DNA of 64,000 bases from Siniperca chuatsi (taxonomy: Eukaryota > Chordata > Actinopteri > Centrarchiformes > Sinipercidae). The stretch is taken from the NCBI RefSeq assembly GCF_020085105.1, contig NC_058043.1, positions 3,351,167 to 3,415,166 on the forward strand. The letters are read 5' to 3'. The notes beneath the pieces are model-generated. The model ran no database searches and was not told where the DNA came from. It was given only the letters and a program-made list of their open reading frames with translations. The translations under genes were made by a program, and so were the position numbers. Below are positions 12,353 through 23,709 of this stretch, piece after piece; position 1 is the first letter of the stretch; each line of letters begins with the position of its first letter.

Positions 12353-13430
12353 CAAGGAGGGAAATTCAATTTCAAATACTGACCATGTTGGACCGTTTCC
12401 TTTTACCCGCCACTTTGTTTTATATGACTAACTTTCCACCTGACAGTTAATCATCCTTCATCTGTAAAATCGAATCATCAGTTTGATTGTTAATCGACTC
12501 ATCTGTTATAATTATCTCACTGTAATTAAATAAGTTTCAAGTTAGGTCAGCTTTAATCGTCTTCTTCTCACATTCAGAAGCCTTGTGACTGAAAATGATG
12601 AGTTGACTAAATGATCATCAAATAAAGTTGTTCAGAAGCATTTTTCAGCTTTTTAGCATATTTTCCAGCATGATTTGTATTTGGGTTCACATTTTTCATA
12701 AAGTCTTTGTTATTGTAATCCAAAGAAAGGTTCATGAAAGTGTCTTTTTCAGCGGTGGGATGTAACTATACTTTTACTCAAGTACTGTACTAAAGTACAC
12801 AGTTTAAGGTAGTTATTATTGTGTTTTTATGTATAGTTATTCAATTTCCCGTGACGTTTCCTGATCAAAGGTTTTGTAACTGTAAAACATCCTGCCTCAG
12901 TCTATATCTTTGTCAAAAATAACCAAAGCTGAAAACTACTTGCCAAAATTAACGAAGACAATTAAAGAAGAAACAGTTTTGCTACGCAAATTTGAATTTA
13001 TCTTTTGGACTTACATTTTTGCTTTTTTCCTGAATTATTGGATAATCTGACCTTTTTAAACTAAAGCGATATTGAAATGAAACCATGTGAGACGTTTGGA
13101 GGGGAAAACATGACAGGGAGCCCCAATTAGGGTCTGTTGATTTCTAAGATGTCTCAAGCCAAAAAGACTGGTAACCGCTGGTTTAATCTTTAACAATGGA
13201 TTGTATTTTATAAACTTAACGTGTATTTTCATGTCAAATCTCATTCTGAACAGTAACTGGTAGCTACAGCTGTCAAATAAATAGTAGTGGAGTAAAAAAC
13301 TACAATATTTCCCTCTGAAATGTAGGGGAGTAGAAGTATAAAGCAAAAAAATGGAAATAGCCGAGTAAAAGTACCTCAAAATTGGCAGGACAGGAAAATA
13401 ATGAATTGCCTCAGTAACTTTTTGGGCTGA
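8800..13430. other. Repeat-rich spacer between sec13 and the DNase pair
   Basis: No coding exon is recognised here. It contains (TAA)n at about 10127-10145, copies of the TACTTTTACTTAAGTA hAT-like repeat at about 10735-11275 and 11565-11760 and again, reversed, around 12750-13390, a LINE-like tail with GAGATCAATAAAGG at about 12060-12145, and a (GT)n tract at 12308-12348. Open frames within it are short and cross these repeats. Confidence 0.65.
10735..11275. mobile_element. Non-autonomous hAT-like repeat (TACTTAAGTA family), copy 1
   Basis: The ends carry the GGTGGAAG and ACTTAAGTGAAAGTACTT-type sequences shared by other copies near 11565, 22885, 26330, 28540, 42650, 46788 and 51755. The interior is A/T-rich with no coding capacity. 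Assignment to hAT is from memory of the GTGGTGGAAAGTAACTAAGTA termini common in fish; exact ends are uncertain. Confidence 0.5.
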
Positions 13431-13433
13431 TAT

Positions 13434-13620
13434 GTGCATGGATTCACTGGCTGTGTGTGTTTGCGCGCCAACTTCTCGGCTGGCAGAGAAACTTCCTGCC
13501 TCTCTCAGTTTAAACAGACCGTTTCTGCAAAAACTCTCAGTCCCGTCTGTCAGCTGACACAGCAACAACCTCTGCTGTTCTCGGCTGTTTTAACATTTGA
13601 GTTTGCTCATCTCGACCTGA
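13434..13620 (+). promoter_or_regulatory. Promoter and non-coding first exon of DNase gene 1
   Basis: The stretch ending CTGATTG|GTGAGT (donor at 13621) aligns by eye with the stretch ending GGACTG|GTGAGT near 22395 upstream of DNase gene 2. Both carry an ACTTCCTG...TCTCTCAGTTT block about 130 bp before the donor. This indicates a 5' UTR exon and proximal promoter duplicated with the gene. Exact transcription starts are unknown. Confidence 0.5.
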
Positions 13621-14639
13621 TTGGTGAGTTTTTTGTTTCTCAGTAGTTTTCTACTTTTCAGTGCTAAAAATAAGTAAGTGTTAGTTTAGCAGATATTTAA
13701 TTCATCTGACATCATTGTCCATTGTGTGATGCCAGGTCAGAGTTGGCGGGGAAACCTGCTGGACTGACATTAAAAGTATTTTAGGCTGCAAATAATATTC
13801 AGGTTTTATATTTTTTTAAACAATGTTTTCCTTTTGAACCAGTGCTTCATTTCTCTCTTCTTCTTTTATATATGTATTTATTCTGGTAAATCCAATTTTT
13901 GTTTTTCTCTCTTCCTTCGTTTTTCTTCAGGCATTCAGATGTGCATTTACTTGAACAGATGTGTTAGGAAGATGTACACATTATGCTTTTTTTGGCGGAT
14001 GTTTGAATATGTGTGCAGATACTTCGGATTTATGCATCTGCATATGTTTTCTGGTGTTTGCGTGCATGCGTGAATGCAAAAAGTTTTATTTGTTGGTGGT
14101 ATTTCTGTAGATATTGTAAAGTTTGTGCGTGCACGCACATGTGTGTAGATATGTACATGAGAAGAAACACATGTATGTAATAATAATAATAATAATAATA
14201 ATAGTAATAATGTTTATTTACTTATTATACTGAGTGCTTTGAAAAGAAAAAAAACACAGAGATACAAAGTCATGTAAACTATAACAATTTTAATAATTTC
14301 ATATGTTTCATATGTGTTACAAACAATATTTATACACACCATTTCAACCTGCATAAATCTTTTCCAGAAGACTATTATTGAGGAAATGAGTCTAGTTTTT
14401 TTTTTTACTAGAAGTTATGTATTTCCTCATCATGAAGTTCATTTCCTTTCCACTGAATATTTCCTGATATTACAGGAAGTATTACTGAAGTACATAAAGA
14501 CACCTATTTCCTTTCTGATGCTTTCAGGTGCAGCTAGAAATGTAAGATGTGGCTTTTCTACTTTCACTTCTTTTTCATCTGCTGCCCGTTTCTCTCTTCT
14601 GCTGTCTCACATTTTCCCGCACACAGTTTGTCTGACAGT

Positions 14640-14870
14640 CCAGACTGAAATATCTCAAAAACTATTTAATGGATTAAAATTAAATTTGATGCAAATATTC
14701 ATGTCCCGCTCAGGATAAATTGCAATAACTTTGGTGATCCTATGATTTTTCATCCAGCACCATCATCAGATTTGGTTTATAACCAAATAATGACATTCCC
14801 ATCAGCCTCAGCTACTTTGTGTTTAGTGCTAATTAGCCAATGTTAGCATGCTAGCATGGCTGTAGACTCT
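14640..14870. repeat. Interspersed repeat with TTAGCATGCTAGCATG core
   Basis: It includes GTTTAGTGCTAATTAGC and TGTTAGCATGCTAGCATGG. Related sequence recurs at about 24410-24620 (DNase gene 2 intron 2) and, reversed, at about 50280-50760. It lies in DNase gene 1 intron 1. The family is not identified. Confidence 0.55.
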
Positions 14871-14926
14871 TAGTCATGATTAAACCTCTGAAATTATGTG
14901 AATTTTGTTTTGTTTTTTTAGTCAAA

Positions 14927-17900
14927 ATGAAGATCGCAGCCTTCAATGTCAAGAACCTGGGATGGACAAAAGTCAATAAAAACGTTGTGCGGAATAATCT
15001 TATCAAGGTAACTGTCAGGTTCAAGACACCTAGAACATTTAAATCATATACAAGGAAAGAAAGACAAAGGCATTAACGTAAGTTTTACTCGCGAGGAGAG
15101 TAAGCATCGATGCATTCAGTTACATCTCCTACTCACTCTGAAGTGCATCTATGCAGCCTCCTCTTTTTTTATTCAGTTTAGGAGATTCCCTGTTACATAG
15201 TTTTCTAAAGGGTGGGGGAAGTGTATACTGCTACATAAGAAAAGAAACAAAGTGGTGTTGTCAGGTCTATCTTGTGAGAGCGGCCTTGGGGGCAGCCACT
15301 ACTCATGAGACTGGCATCTGGTGCGGTGTCAGCCTGCCCTGTCGGCCATGGGATGGCAGGGTGCATTCCTGTTATTCTCACAGACACAAGTTTAATAACA
15401 CACATACACACACAGCATTGCTGTGCACTTTAAAGGCCACTAAGAACAAAACATAAATGGGATAACTTATGTACATTTTTATTCTAACAGTAACTCACTG
15501 TGCTGGGTTCAGTACACTGATTTATTCTATCTCATATTTTTGTGATGCTCACACAGTGTGAAAATACAATGACAGGACTGATGTTTATTATGTAACGGAA
15601 ACATATGATCGCCACATTCAGTTTGCTTGTATGATCATCACAGAAACAAGACCTCTGTTTGTGATTTTATACTGTGTGACATCAGGTCCGATTTGGTGGG
15701 AAACCTGCACAGTTTCTGCAAAAATGATGTATTGTTAAAAAAAGATAAGCATTTGGTTCAATATCTCAAATATTATTATTGAATTTCTATTGACCTTTTA
15801 CACTGAAGACATTTTAACATGTTACAGTTAGAAAAACGATAAATTTCTGCTGCGAAAAAGATATACTGTGTTGTGTTCCTGTTGCTCTTTTAACCACGTT
15901 TTATGCGCTATTCTGTTGTATTTTATTCTATATCTGTTTTGCTTTCTTTTTCTATTATAAACTTGTGTTCAATGCTGTTTTTCATGTAGACTTTCTTTCT
16001 TTACATGAGTTAGCAGTGTGTCGGCTGTGTTGGTTGCAGATTGTGTCCCGGTACAGCGTGGTGGTGATGCTGGAGGTGGTGGATCAAAGCGGTAAGGCCA
16101 TGGCCAAGTTCCTCAGAGAACTCAACAACTTCGAGTAAGTTCTCTGCATAATGACAAATACACAGTGCTTCCCCTGAGACGTCTTTGGACAGGGCCTGTA
16201 TTTATCAAACTTCTCAGAGCGCTTTAAAGCTGGAGTGTGAACTTTGCCCCCTTCTGGCAGTGAGAGTAATTACACAAACTGTTGACTCGTGCTGATGATG
16301 TACGCCTACAGGTGAGCTTGCCCCAGGCTCGAGTTCAGAGAAAATATAGAGAGACATTTCCACAGTTCCAAGACAATAATCCATTACTTAGGTAGAGTAA
16401 ATGTAACAGCTACATAGCCTACTCAAATTTTACCAGCCTGTCCAAGAGCAGTAACGTGACATCTGTGTCTGCCCTCAGTCTCGTCTCTCAGCGCTCTCCA
16501 ACAAAGGAAAAGCTAAAGCTACACCAGTGGTTATCCGTGTTTGTCCTCGTCGTCGATCACTTTCTTTTTTTGACTGTAATCCTTCCTCTGAACTCCGAGT
16601 TTCTTTTTTATCTGGAGCATCAGAAACGTTGATGTTGAACGTAAATGGCACGGAGCCATCATTAATGTTATTAATTCCACTTGTGCCTTTCCAGCGACCG
16701 GTTTCACAAAGATATTTTAAACAGTCGTGTTAGGCCAGTCTTCCACCACGTGCTCTCCTTATCCAGCATTTCTCCCATCCATTACTTCATGATTGGAGCT
16801 GGCACCTCTGCCTCCCGCAGTGGCATCCCTGAGCACTTAATACAAATCATGGGCCCCTGGTCCTCCCAAGTGTGTCTCCGCTACATTTGTTCAGATCTCA
16901 GATCCGCTCAGTCTTGTCTCAAGCAACTGGAGCCTTTAGGGGTCCGTGGATCTGCTTCCCCGAAGCTTCCCCACCGAAGCTTCCCCACAACGTAACAGCA
17001 AAGCACAAGCGAGTTCATTGCCTCGCAAACAATCTTTTCGTTAATAAATCATTTAAACACATCTTGTTGATGGTGTGGTCCTTGCTACTGAATGATGTGA
17101 CTAAAAACAAATCAAGGAATTAAACACTGTGGGACCTCTGCACTGGCACGAAACCCCCAAATGAACCAATGATGTGATGGTTAAACTGTGAGGGTTTCAG
17201 TTCCAGTTGTTTCTGTTTTTTTGACAGAAGTAACACGCGTCATCCGTACACTATGCTGTGCAGTGAACCTCTGGGAAGAAGCTCCTACAAGGAGAAGTTT
17301 GTCTTCTTCTACAGGTATGAAGAATAACTCACTCCGAATGAAAACCGATTACAGTATCTGCTCATCAGTGTCATTAAGTTTTACAAATGTTTAAAGAAAG
17401 TAAAAGGAAAAAAAAAAGTAACCTGCCTTCCTCTGGGTCTGCATCAAAATGGATGAATTGTGCAAAATTTCAAGTGTGTACAGTTACGGCTATTTAAATT
17501 TGATCATGTTGCTGTAGCGCCACCTATAGGTGAAACGCCATGACATTTTTCAGGATCGCAAAGAGTTGACATGTGCATGTGTGTCTCAAAAAGACCACGT
17601 CTACATGAATTTGGTTGCTAATTACAGGAAAACTGTACGGAATATCAAAACAAATTCTATTCAAATATTCAGATCTAAAAATATTTAGTAAATTTGTTTT
17701 GGGGGACGCGTATTCTGATTATTTTGAACCAAGAATTTTCCCTTCACCCTTTTATTATTCAGGAGTTATGAGCCAAATAATGCTTTGTAAATGATCACAT
17801 GGTGCTGCTACTGGACCAACACCTCATACTTGGTGAAATTAAGTTTTTAAAAAATTACCAAAATTACATTCCAGTACAACGTTTGAAACCAAATGCAGGT

Positions 17901-19935
17901 CCTAAACAGTCTTCTTGTGTCATAACAGCAACATTTCATTTAATAAAATAAGGATTTTAGTGTCTGTGTGTGCGTAAAGTTTCTGATACAGTATGTGTGT
18001 GCATGCATACAAACAAACACATTGCGTGTGTGTCTCTCTCTCTCAGAGAGGATGAGGTGAGGTTGATCGACTCCTACCAGTACGAAGAAGAAGATGAAGA
18101 CATGCTCGCCAGTGAGCCCTTCATTCTGCGGTTCAAGTGTCCAAATACAGGTACGTGTGTGTGTATGGGGCTTTGTCTAGCTTTGTGAGGACCTCTCCAT
18201 TGTAGTGAGGACTTTTCTGGATTGTGATGTCCTCACTGTGGGACAGAGGGTTGGCATTACGTTTTGATGGTTAGGCTTAAGGTCTAAGGAATGTTTTATG
18301 TCAATCAGGGTCCTCACATGTATAGTATCTTACTGGGTGTGTTTGTGCTTCCAGTTGTGAAGAACTTGGTACTGATTCCAGTCCACACCAAACCAGAGGA
18401 CGCGGAGAGAGAGCTGAACGCTCTGGATAAGGTGGTCAAAGCTGTGAAGAGAAGGTGGAGGACTAATGTGGGTTGGAAATGAATAGAATAAATATAAAGT
18501 ATGGTAACAATAATAATAATAATTATTATTATTTGATGGATTTGAGTAAAATGATTCATGAAATGCTTTCTTTGCAAACTACAAATCTACTTGGTCTTAC
18601 TGGCATTTTACATGCACATCCCTTAAAGCATTTCACAGAAGCAATGTGCAAGAGGAGGCCAGTTTACAGCCAACAATAACCTTTTTTATTTAAATTGTAC
18701 GACATTATGGAACAAGCCGAACATATTATAGCCTTGTAAAGATGATATGGTGAACAGTTGCCTAGTTACACATCCAACAAACATGGAGCAACATGATCAT
18801 TGATTTGGGGAGTCCAATATTCTCTCTCTGTCAGCTCTGTGTTTGGTCTCCAGCAGCTCCTGAGGGAAATATCTGGCTCTTTAGCTGCTAAATGCTCCAC
18901 CATGTTCAGCAGCTAGTCTCTTACTGTGGCTGGCTGCTGTTTGATGCTGAGCAGCTCGCGTTCAGTGGCTTTTTACAGCTTTTTCTCTGAAAACAACTAG
19001 AAGCAGGCTGATAAGAGCTCTGAGACTGAACCAAAACAGTAGGGCTGTGAGCCGAAATATCAAAACAAGACTTCAGTCCTCATCGTACCTGTGTGTAGAT
19101 AATATACATTGCTTAAAGCCCAGTACATTTACGTCATTACCTATTGGCGTATGACTCTGGAGGACTTGTTATACTTACTGATGATGGTGTTTGTGATGAT
19201 AAATTATGTTGATTTTGTTCTGCAGAACATTATGATTTTGGGGGACCTGAATGCAGATGGACGTTACCTCTCAAGAAGAGCGAGGGAAAGTGTTAGCATC
19301 AGATCTGCTCCCTACTACTGGCTGATTGGTGACGATGTCGACACCACGACAAGTGACTCTACTGACCACACCTACGACAGGTATCTTGTACATCTGGTTT
19401 TGTAGTTTCATCTTAACTGAGGAAATAGTTTCTTTTTCTAAAATTAGACGTGAAAGGGATTTTTTTTTTGTGGTGTTTACAGCAGTGATACATTACATTT
19501 AAGTGAGAAAATGTGTTTTTGTTTTTGACCCTTTACCAGAGGAAGTTCCACGAAGAAAATGTTTCGTCTGCATGTTAAAAGAGCATGTGAAAGGTTTATA
19601 GTTTGACATTTCCAGATAAATCCCTGCTTGTGACTGCATTTTCTGCCTACAGGATTGTGGTGTATGGAGATGACATGTGTGACGCTGTTGTGCCCGACTC
19701 AGCTCAGCCTTTCAACTTCCAGGCAGCCTATCACCTGTCTGATGCCACTGTAAGACGGTCTGACATTTTACATGGAGGTTTTGGACTGAGATCATTTAGA
19801 AAACTTTAATACAGTAAATATCACAAACTCATTTCTCCACCTTGCTGGTCACAAAAAGATTTATGACTGGTTTTCTTGCAGACTCGAGAGATCAGTGACC
19901 ACTACCCTGTGGAGGTGGAGCTGAAAAAGAAATAA
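14927..19935 (+). CDS. dnase1l4: DNase I-like endonuclease (dnase1l4 type), tandem copy 1
   Basis: Eight coding exons: 14927-15007, 16040-16134, 17228-17314, 18047-18150, 18355-18467, 19226-19380, 19653-19749 and 19882-19935; 261 aa. The protein opens directly with MKIAAFNVKNLGW, the position where mature secreted DNase I begins, so there is no signal peptide. Catalytic and metal residues of the DNase I fold are all present: N7, E39 (MLEVVD), E81 (SYKEKF), H133 (PVHTKP), D167 and N169 (GDLNAD), D211 (TYDRIVV), D250 and H251 (SDHYPVE). The cysteine pairs that stabilise secreted DNase I are missing (NADG instead of NADC), consistent with a cytosolic or nuclear enzyme hydrolysing DNA with Ca2+/Mg2+. 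It ends VELKKK and stop. A fossil recombinase fragment sits in intron 2. The family is clear; the exact paralogue name is less so. Confidence 0.88.
16500..16910 (+). mobile_element. Fossil tyrosine-recombinase fragment (DIRS/Ngaro- or Crypton-like)
   Basis: Within DNase gene 1 intron 2, translated sequence resembles the C-terminal box of element tyrosine recombinases (SPIHYF, GAGTSASRSGIPEHLI, WSSQVCLRYI). Only this portion is recognisable and the remnant is clearly broken and old. DIRS/Ngaro and Crypton cannot be told apart on so little. Confidence 0.55.
17440..17920. repeat. Interspersed repeat in DNase gene 1 intron 3
   Basis: The sequence around GTAGCGCCACCTATAGGTGA reads like a widespread fish intronic repeat of unknown class. 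I see no second copy inside this window, so the call rests on memory of the motif. Confidence 0.35.
18165..18330. repeat. Short inverted-end element in DNase gene 1 intron 4
   Basis: TTGTGAGGACCTC near the left end is mirrored by GGGTCCTCACATG near the right end, with GTGAGGAC/GTCCTCAC motifs inside. This is a MITE-like arrangement filling nearly the whole intron. Confidence 0.45.
18745..19045 (+). repeat. Interspersed repeat shared with keratin intron 1
   Basis: A stretch with CTCCTGAGGGAAATATCTGG, TCTTTAGCTGCTAAATGCTC and TTTTTCTCTGAAAAC recurs nearly unchanged at about 36640-36905. It lies in intron 5 of DNase gene 1. No coding capacity; class unknown. Confidence 0.7.
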
Positions 19936-20970
19936 CATCAGACAGATGAGCCCACAAGACACCCAAAGACGAAAGGTAAACAGTGTTTCTTGTTTTACTG
20001 ACACTGTCAGTAATTTATTCTGTAACTGAAACGAACTTAACACTAATCAAGACACATAGTGATCACTACAAAATGAATTATTTCTAATAGTTGTACTTTG
20101 GTTATTTTGGCGCTTAAAGTCCATATGTCTGTTTTTGTGTGTGTATTTGGGTTGGATTATAGATTATAGGATCTTTAAAAATATTCTGGTGGCATGAATT
20201 TGTCTAATACATACTAATTAGCAGCAACAAATACGTTTTGGAGGAAACATAACGCCACCCGGATACGTTTTTTTATCAGCATAATGAGGATTAACATACA
20301 TCACAAGTCGCAAAATGTGTCTGAGCGTATCAGTAAAACGCTGTATTTCTGCATTCAAAATACAAAAAGTACTAAATTAGCATCAAAATATACTCGAAGT
20401 ACAAAAAGTGAAAGTGAGAGTTTTTGCAGAATAATGTTAATTGTATTATAATGTTTAGGCATTAATGTGTTCATCACTTTAATGTTGCAGCTGGAAAGGT
20501 GGGGCCAATTTTAATATATTTATATATTACTTTATATATATTGCTTCGTAGCTTGTGAATTTCCCCCTGGGGATCAATAAAGTCTTGAATGTGATATTAA
20601 AATAATAATATCAATGTATGTGTTGATTGTTGGGGGATTATTGTGACTGCTGTCTGCCCCACTGTCTTTTTTTGATACTGCCACTAGGGGTCACCAAAGT
20701 TAGACACTTTAAATCCGACCAATAAGAGCTTTAATGGCGGATGCGGGTATCAGATGTCGGCTGAGGCGTCTGCTTCTCTCAAGAGCGTCTTCTCAACTGT
20801 ATTTCCTGTTTTGTTTGTGTCCTTCTGCAAATGAACCTCTGACAGGGCGTCAGAAGAGGAAGGATGTCACGATCTACGCAGACGCATGGCAGAGCATATT
20901 CATATCATATATCACTGCTTACCTATAATCACACTCGTAACGCTTATGGCTTTGTGTTACCTGAAATAAA
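19936..20970 (+). other. 3' UTR of DNase gene 1 with remnant tail exon
   Basis: Downstream of the stop the sequence keeps a donor-like CGAAAG|GTAAAC at about 19976, in the same place as the GCGAAAG|GTATCA donor that leads into the tail exon of gene 2. A candidate acceptor, CTGACAG at 20839-20845, is followed by frame reading RQKRKDV, and AATAAA lies at 20965-20970. A spliced 3' UTR or remnant tail exon is inferred. A LINE-like tail with GGGGATCAATAAAG lies at about 20545-20600. Confidence 0.45.
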
Positions 20971-20989
20971 CTAATCATGAAAATATTTT

Positions 20990-22270
20990 TTGTGCTTTCT
21001 TTGTCATTGAAAAGTTCTCAAAGTTGTTTTTGCCTGACATTAGATGTTCAACACAACAGTGCGGCTGGTTTTAAAGGCAAAAACACGTTTTCTCTTTTAC
21101 CTCTTGTGGTATCATGCAGTAGAACGAAGCATTTAACTAGCCGTGACCAAAGTTATTATGTTTAGGACATGCGGCTTGTTTAATGAAAATCAGACACAGT
21201 ACTGACAAAGAGTAACGCCTGTCTCAGGGATATCATGTGACAGACATATTATATACACTTATAGGGATCAGGAGTCAAGTATAAATCAATACTTTTGTGC
21301 AAATGTAATAATATTTTGTTCATATGTGTGTGATTGCTGTCAATCACAGTTCTTGCAGTGCCCCGACATGTAGCTACTAAAGCACACGTCGGTGTAGCGT
21401 CAGCGTCTCCTTAACTACACCTCAGTCCTCCGCATACAACTATAGATCAAGCTTAATGTTCTTCTCACACCAGAAATATTTTCTTTCTGGCAAGTTTCTT
21501 CAAAGGAACAATGTCACTAATTTGACAGTTAGCCTTCTGTGAGTCCGGCTGTCTTGTTAGCTCACTAATTCATTGCTACAATACGGTCTATCTAGCATAC
21601 GTTATCACACCTTTTTCTGCTTTGTAGCCATAATCATTCAAGTCATTATGTTATATCAAATATAACTTTTCACAGTTTCGCAATGGCTTCCAGTAAAAAT
21701 GTCAAAGGCCAACTGCAACTCTTGCGACAACAAGCCTTCGGAAAGCTGCACACAGTCACTGCACGGTGAAATGGTTCCAGCAAAGTACTCGACCCAAAAC
21801 CACAAATTTAGTTTTTACGTTTCTGTTTATGTTGAGATTAAACACGATATAACATGTTAATTAGTGAGCTTTAGACGTGTTGGTGGGTGTATTTTTAAAC
21901 TTTGGACAGAGCCAGGCTAGCTGTTTCCCCCTGCCTCCAGTCTTTATGCTAAGCTAAGCTAACAACATCCAGACTACGGCGCTGTACTCAACGCACAGAC
22001 ATGATATCGATGTCAATCTTCTCATCTCACTCTCGGAAAGAAAGCAAATAAGCATATTTTCCAAAACAATTTCTGTCAAATAATCTCTTTTTTCCACATA
22101 GCTTACAAACAGCTGAGCTCTGCGGTGTTGGTGGTAAAAGCCCGGCCGTGCTTACAGACAGGAAATGCTTACTGGCGTTGATAACAGATAGAGACTGTAT
22201 AGTTGACAGCATGCATCTGCTGTGTGTGTGTGTGTGTGTGAGTGTGTGTGAACTGCCTTTGTGGCCAACA
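20990..22270. other. Spacer between the two DNase genes
   Basis: No coding exon seen. It contains a repeat with CAGGCTAGCTGTTTCCCCCTG and TTATGCTAAGCTAAGC (about 21890-21980), reversed relative to a copy near 59650-59840, and a (GT)n tract at about 22219-22250. Confidence 0.55.
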
Positions 22271-22395
22271 GTGTCACTTCCTGTCTCTCAGTTTGACAGT
22301 TGATCTGCTTTCTGCAGAGTTCAGTCTGCTGATACATTAGAAACTGCCACCTATCGCTGTTTAACTTTTTGATTTTGCATATTTCAACCGGACTG
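22270..22395 (+). promoter_or_regulatory. Promoter and non-coding first exon of DNase gene 2
   Basis: Homologous by eye to the region before DNase gene 1: GTCACTTCCTGTCTCTCAGT at the left and CGGACTG|GTGAGT at the right. The next acceptor is just before the ATG at 23710. The start of transcription is not defined. Confidence 0.5.
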
Positions 22396-22884
22396 GTGAG
22401 TTATTCTTCTGTTTATTTTACTTTCCTACTTTTCTGCACTAAAAAATTACTATTGAATCTTGGTGTCTACTTATTATTATTTTACACTTGTTTCCCACCA
22501 ACTCTTACCAGGTGTCAACATCTATTAACTGCGTCAGTATTCGACTGAATGGTGAAGCTAAATAAATACATTTTCAGTTTCATTTTAAAGACTGCAAAAT
22601 TAAACTATAAAATTGCTGAGTAGGATTAGTGGACGCAGGGTGCTGTGAACGTTTACAACTCAATTTTACAACATAATGTTGCTTTTAACTTGATATTGTC
22701 AGTGACAGAAGGAGGAGCTGAGCATTTCGATGTGTGATATATGAAGCATTTAGGTTGTGGGAGTCCTTGCAATTAAAAAAATGTTTATGTTTTGAGGGAA
22801 AACAGCGTGTGTGTAATTCACACAAATTATAATGTCTAAAAAAGTAAAAAGAAAATCAAAGGTTTCATTTAAAAAAGTGTAACT

Positions 22885-23200
22885 ACATTTCAGAGGGAAT
22901 TATTGGACTTTTTACTCCACAACATTTATATGACAGCTGTAGTTACTAGTTATTTTACAGGTTGAAAAAGTTGCTACAAAACATGTCATCGTCTTATAAA
23001 ATATTAAACTATGATGCATTGTTACAGATGAAAATGCCCATAAAGTTGTTAAAATGTACACCAGCTCAACTAGCTGCGACATTAAAATGCTCCTCACAAA
23101 TTAATGCATCGATAATAATAAAATAATCCTATAATGTAATATATCTAATAATGTAAACCTCTGAAATGGACCATTCTGCATAATGATGCATTATTTAACA
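22885..23200. mobile_element. hAT-like TACTTAAGTA-family repeat, partial copy
   Basis: In intron 1 of DNase gene 2. It has the TTTCAGAGGGAATTATTGGAC block and downstream A/T-rich sequence shared with the copy near 10810. Ends are eroded. Confidence 0.4.
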
Positions 23201-23709
23201 GTACATGGAAGACATGAAACATGTTAAATTGTGATCTTGTCCTACAAAAAGTTAAATATTAAAGCGAAGTCTTTTAAAGTCTGAATGAAGTTTCTGCTTG
23301 ACAGAATATGTGGAAGTAGAGAAAGGAACAGGTTTCTCATTATGCATAATACTTCCTCTCTGTTCGATTTAGGTTCATAACATAACAAATATTCTAAAAT
23401 GTTTTCTGCGTGATTCCTTTTCACTTCATATCATCTTTATAAAGTCACCTCTGTGCTGTATGTTGAGGCTGTTATCACGTGTTTGAACTAGATTATAATG
23501 AGGCTGCATGTAAAAGTGTCAAGCAAACATTTTCGCTTTCAACAAAACCAACCGCAGGGTTGTTTTTTTCCCCGTCAGTGTTCATTTCTTAGTTTCCCAC
23601 GCTTCATCTACCTCAGTTTCTTCTTTTTTTCTGCATCTGTTCCCCCGTCTTTTTACAGCACGTCCCTTTTATTTATCTTCTAAAATATTGTTAATCATCT
23701 GAAGTTAAA

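Noticed and set aside
13056-13568. 170-codon minus-strand open frame
   Set aside because: It runs across the hAT-like repeat and the DNase gene 1 promoter region, shows no domain and no codon pattern of a gene.
16681-16995. Open frame of about 100 codons as a host gene
   Set aside because: Its readable part is the recombinase box of a fossil element inside a DNase intron, so it was listed as a mobile-element remnant.
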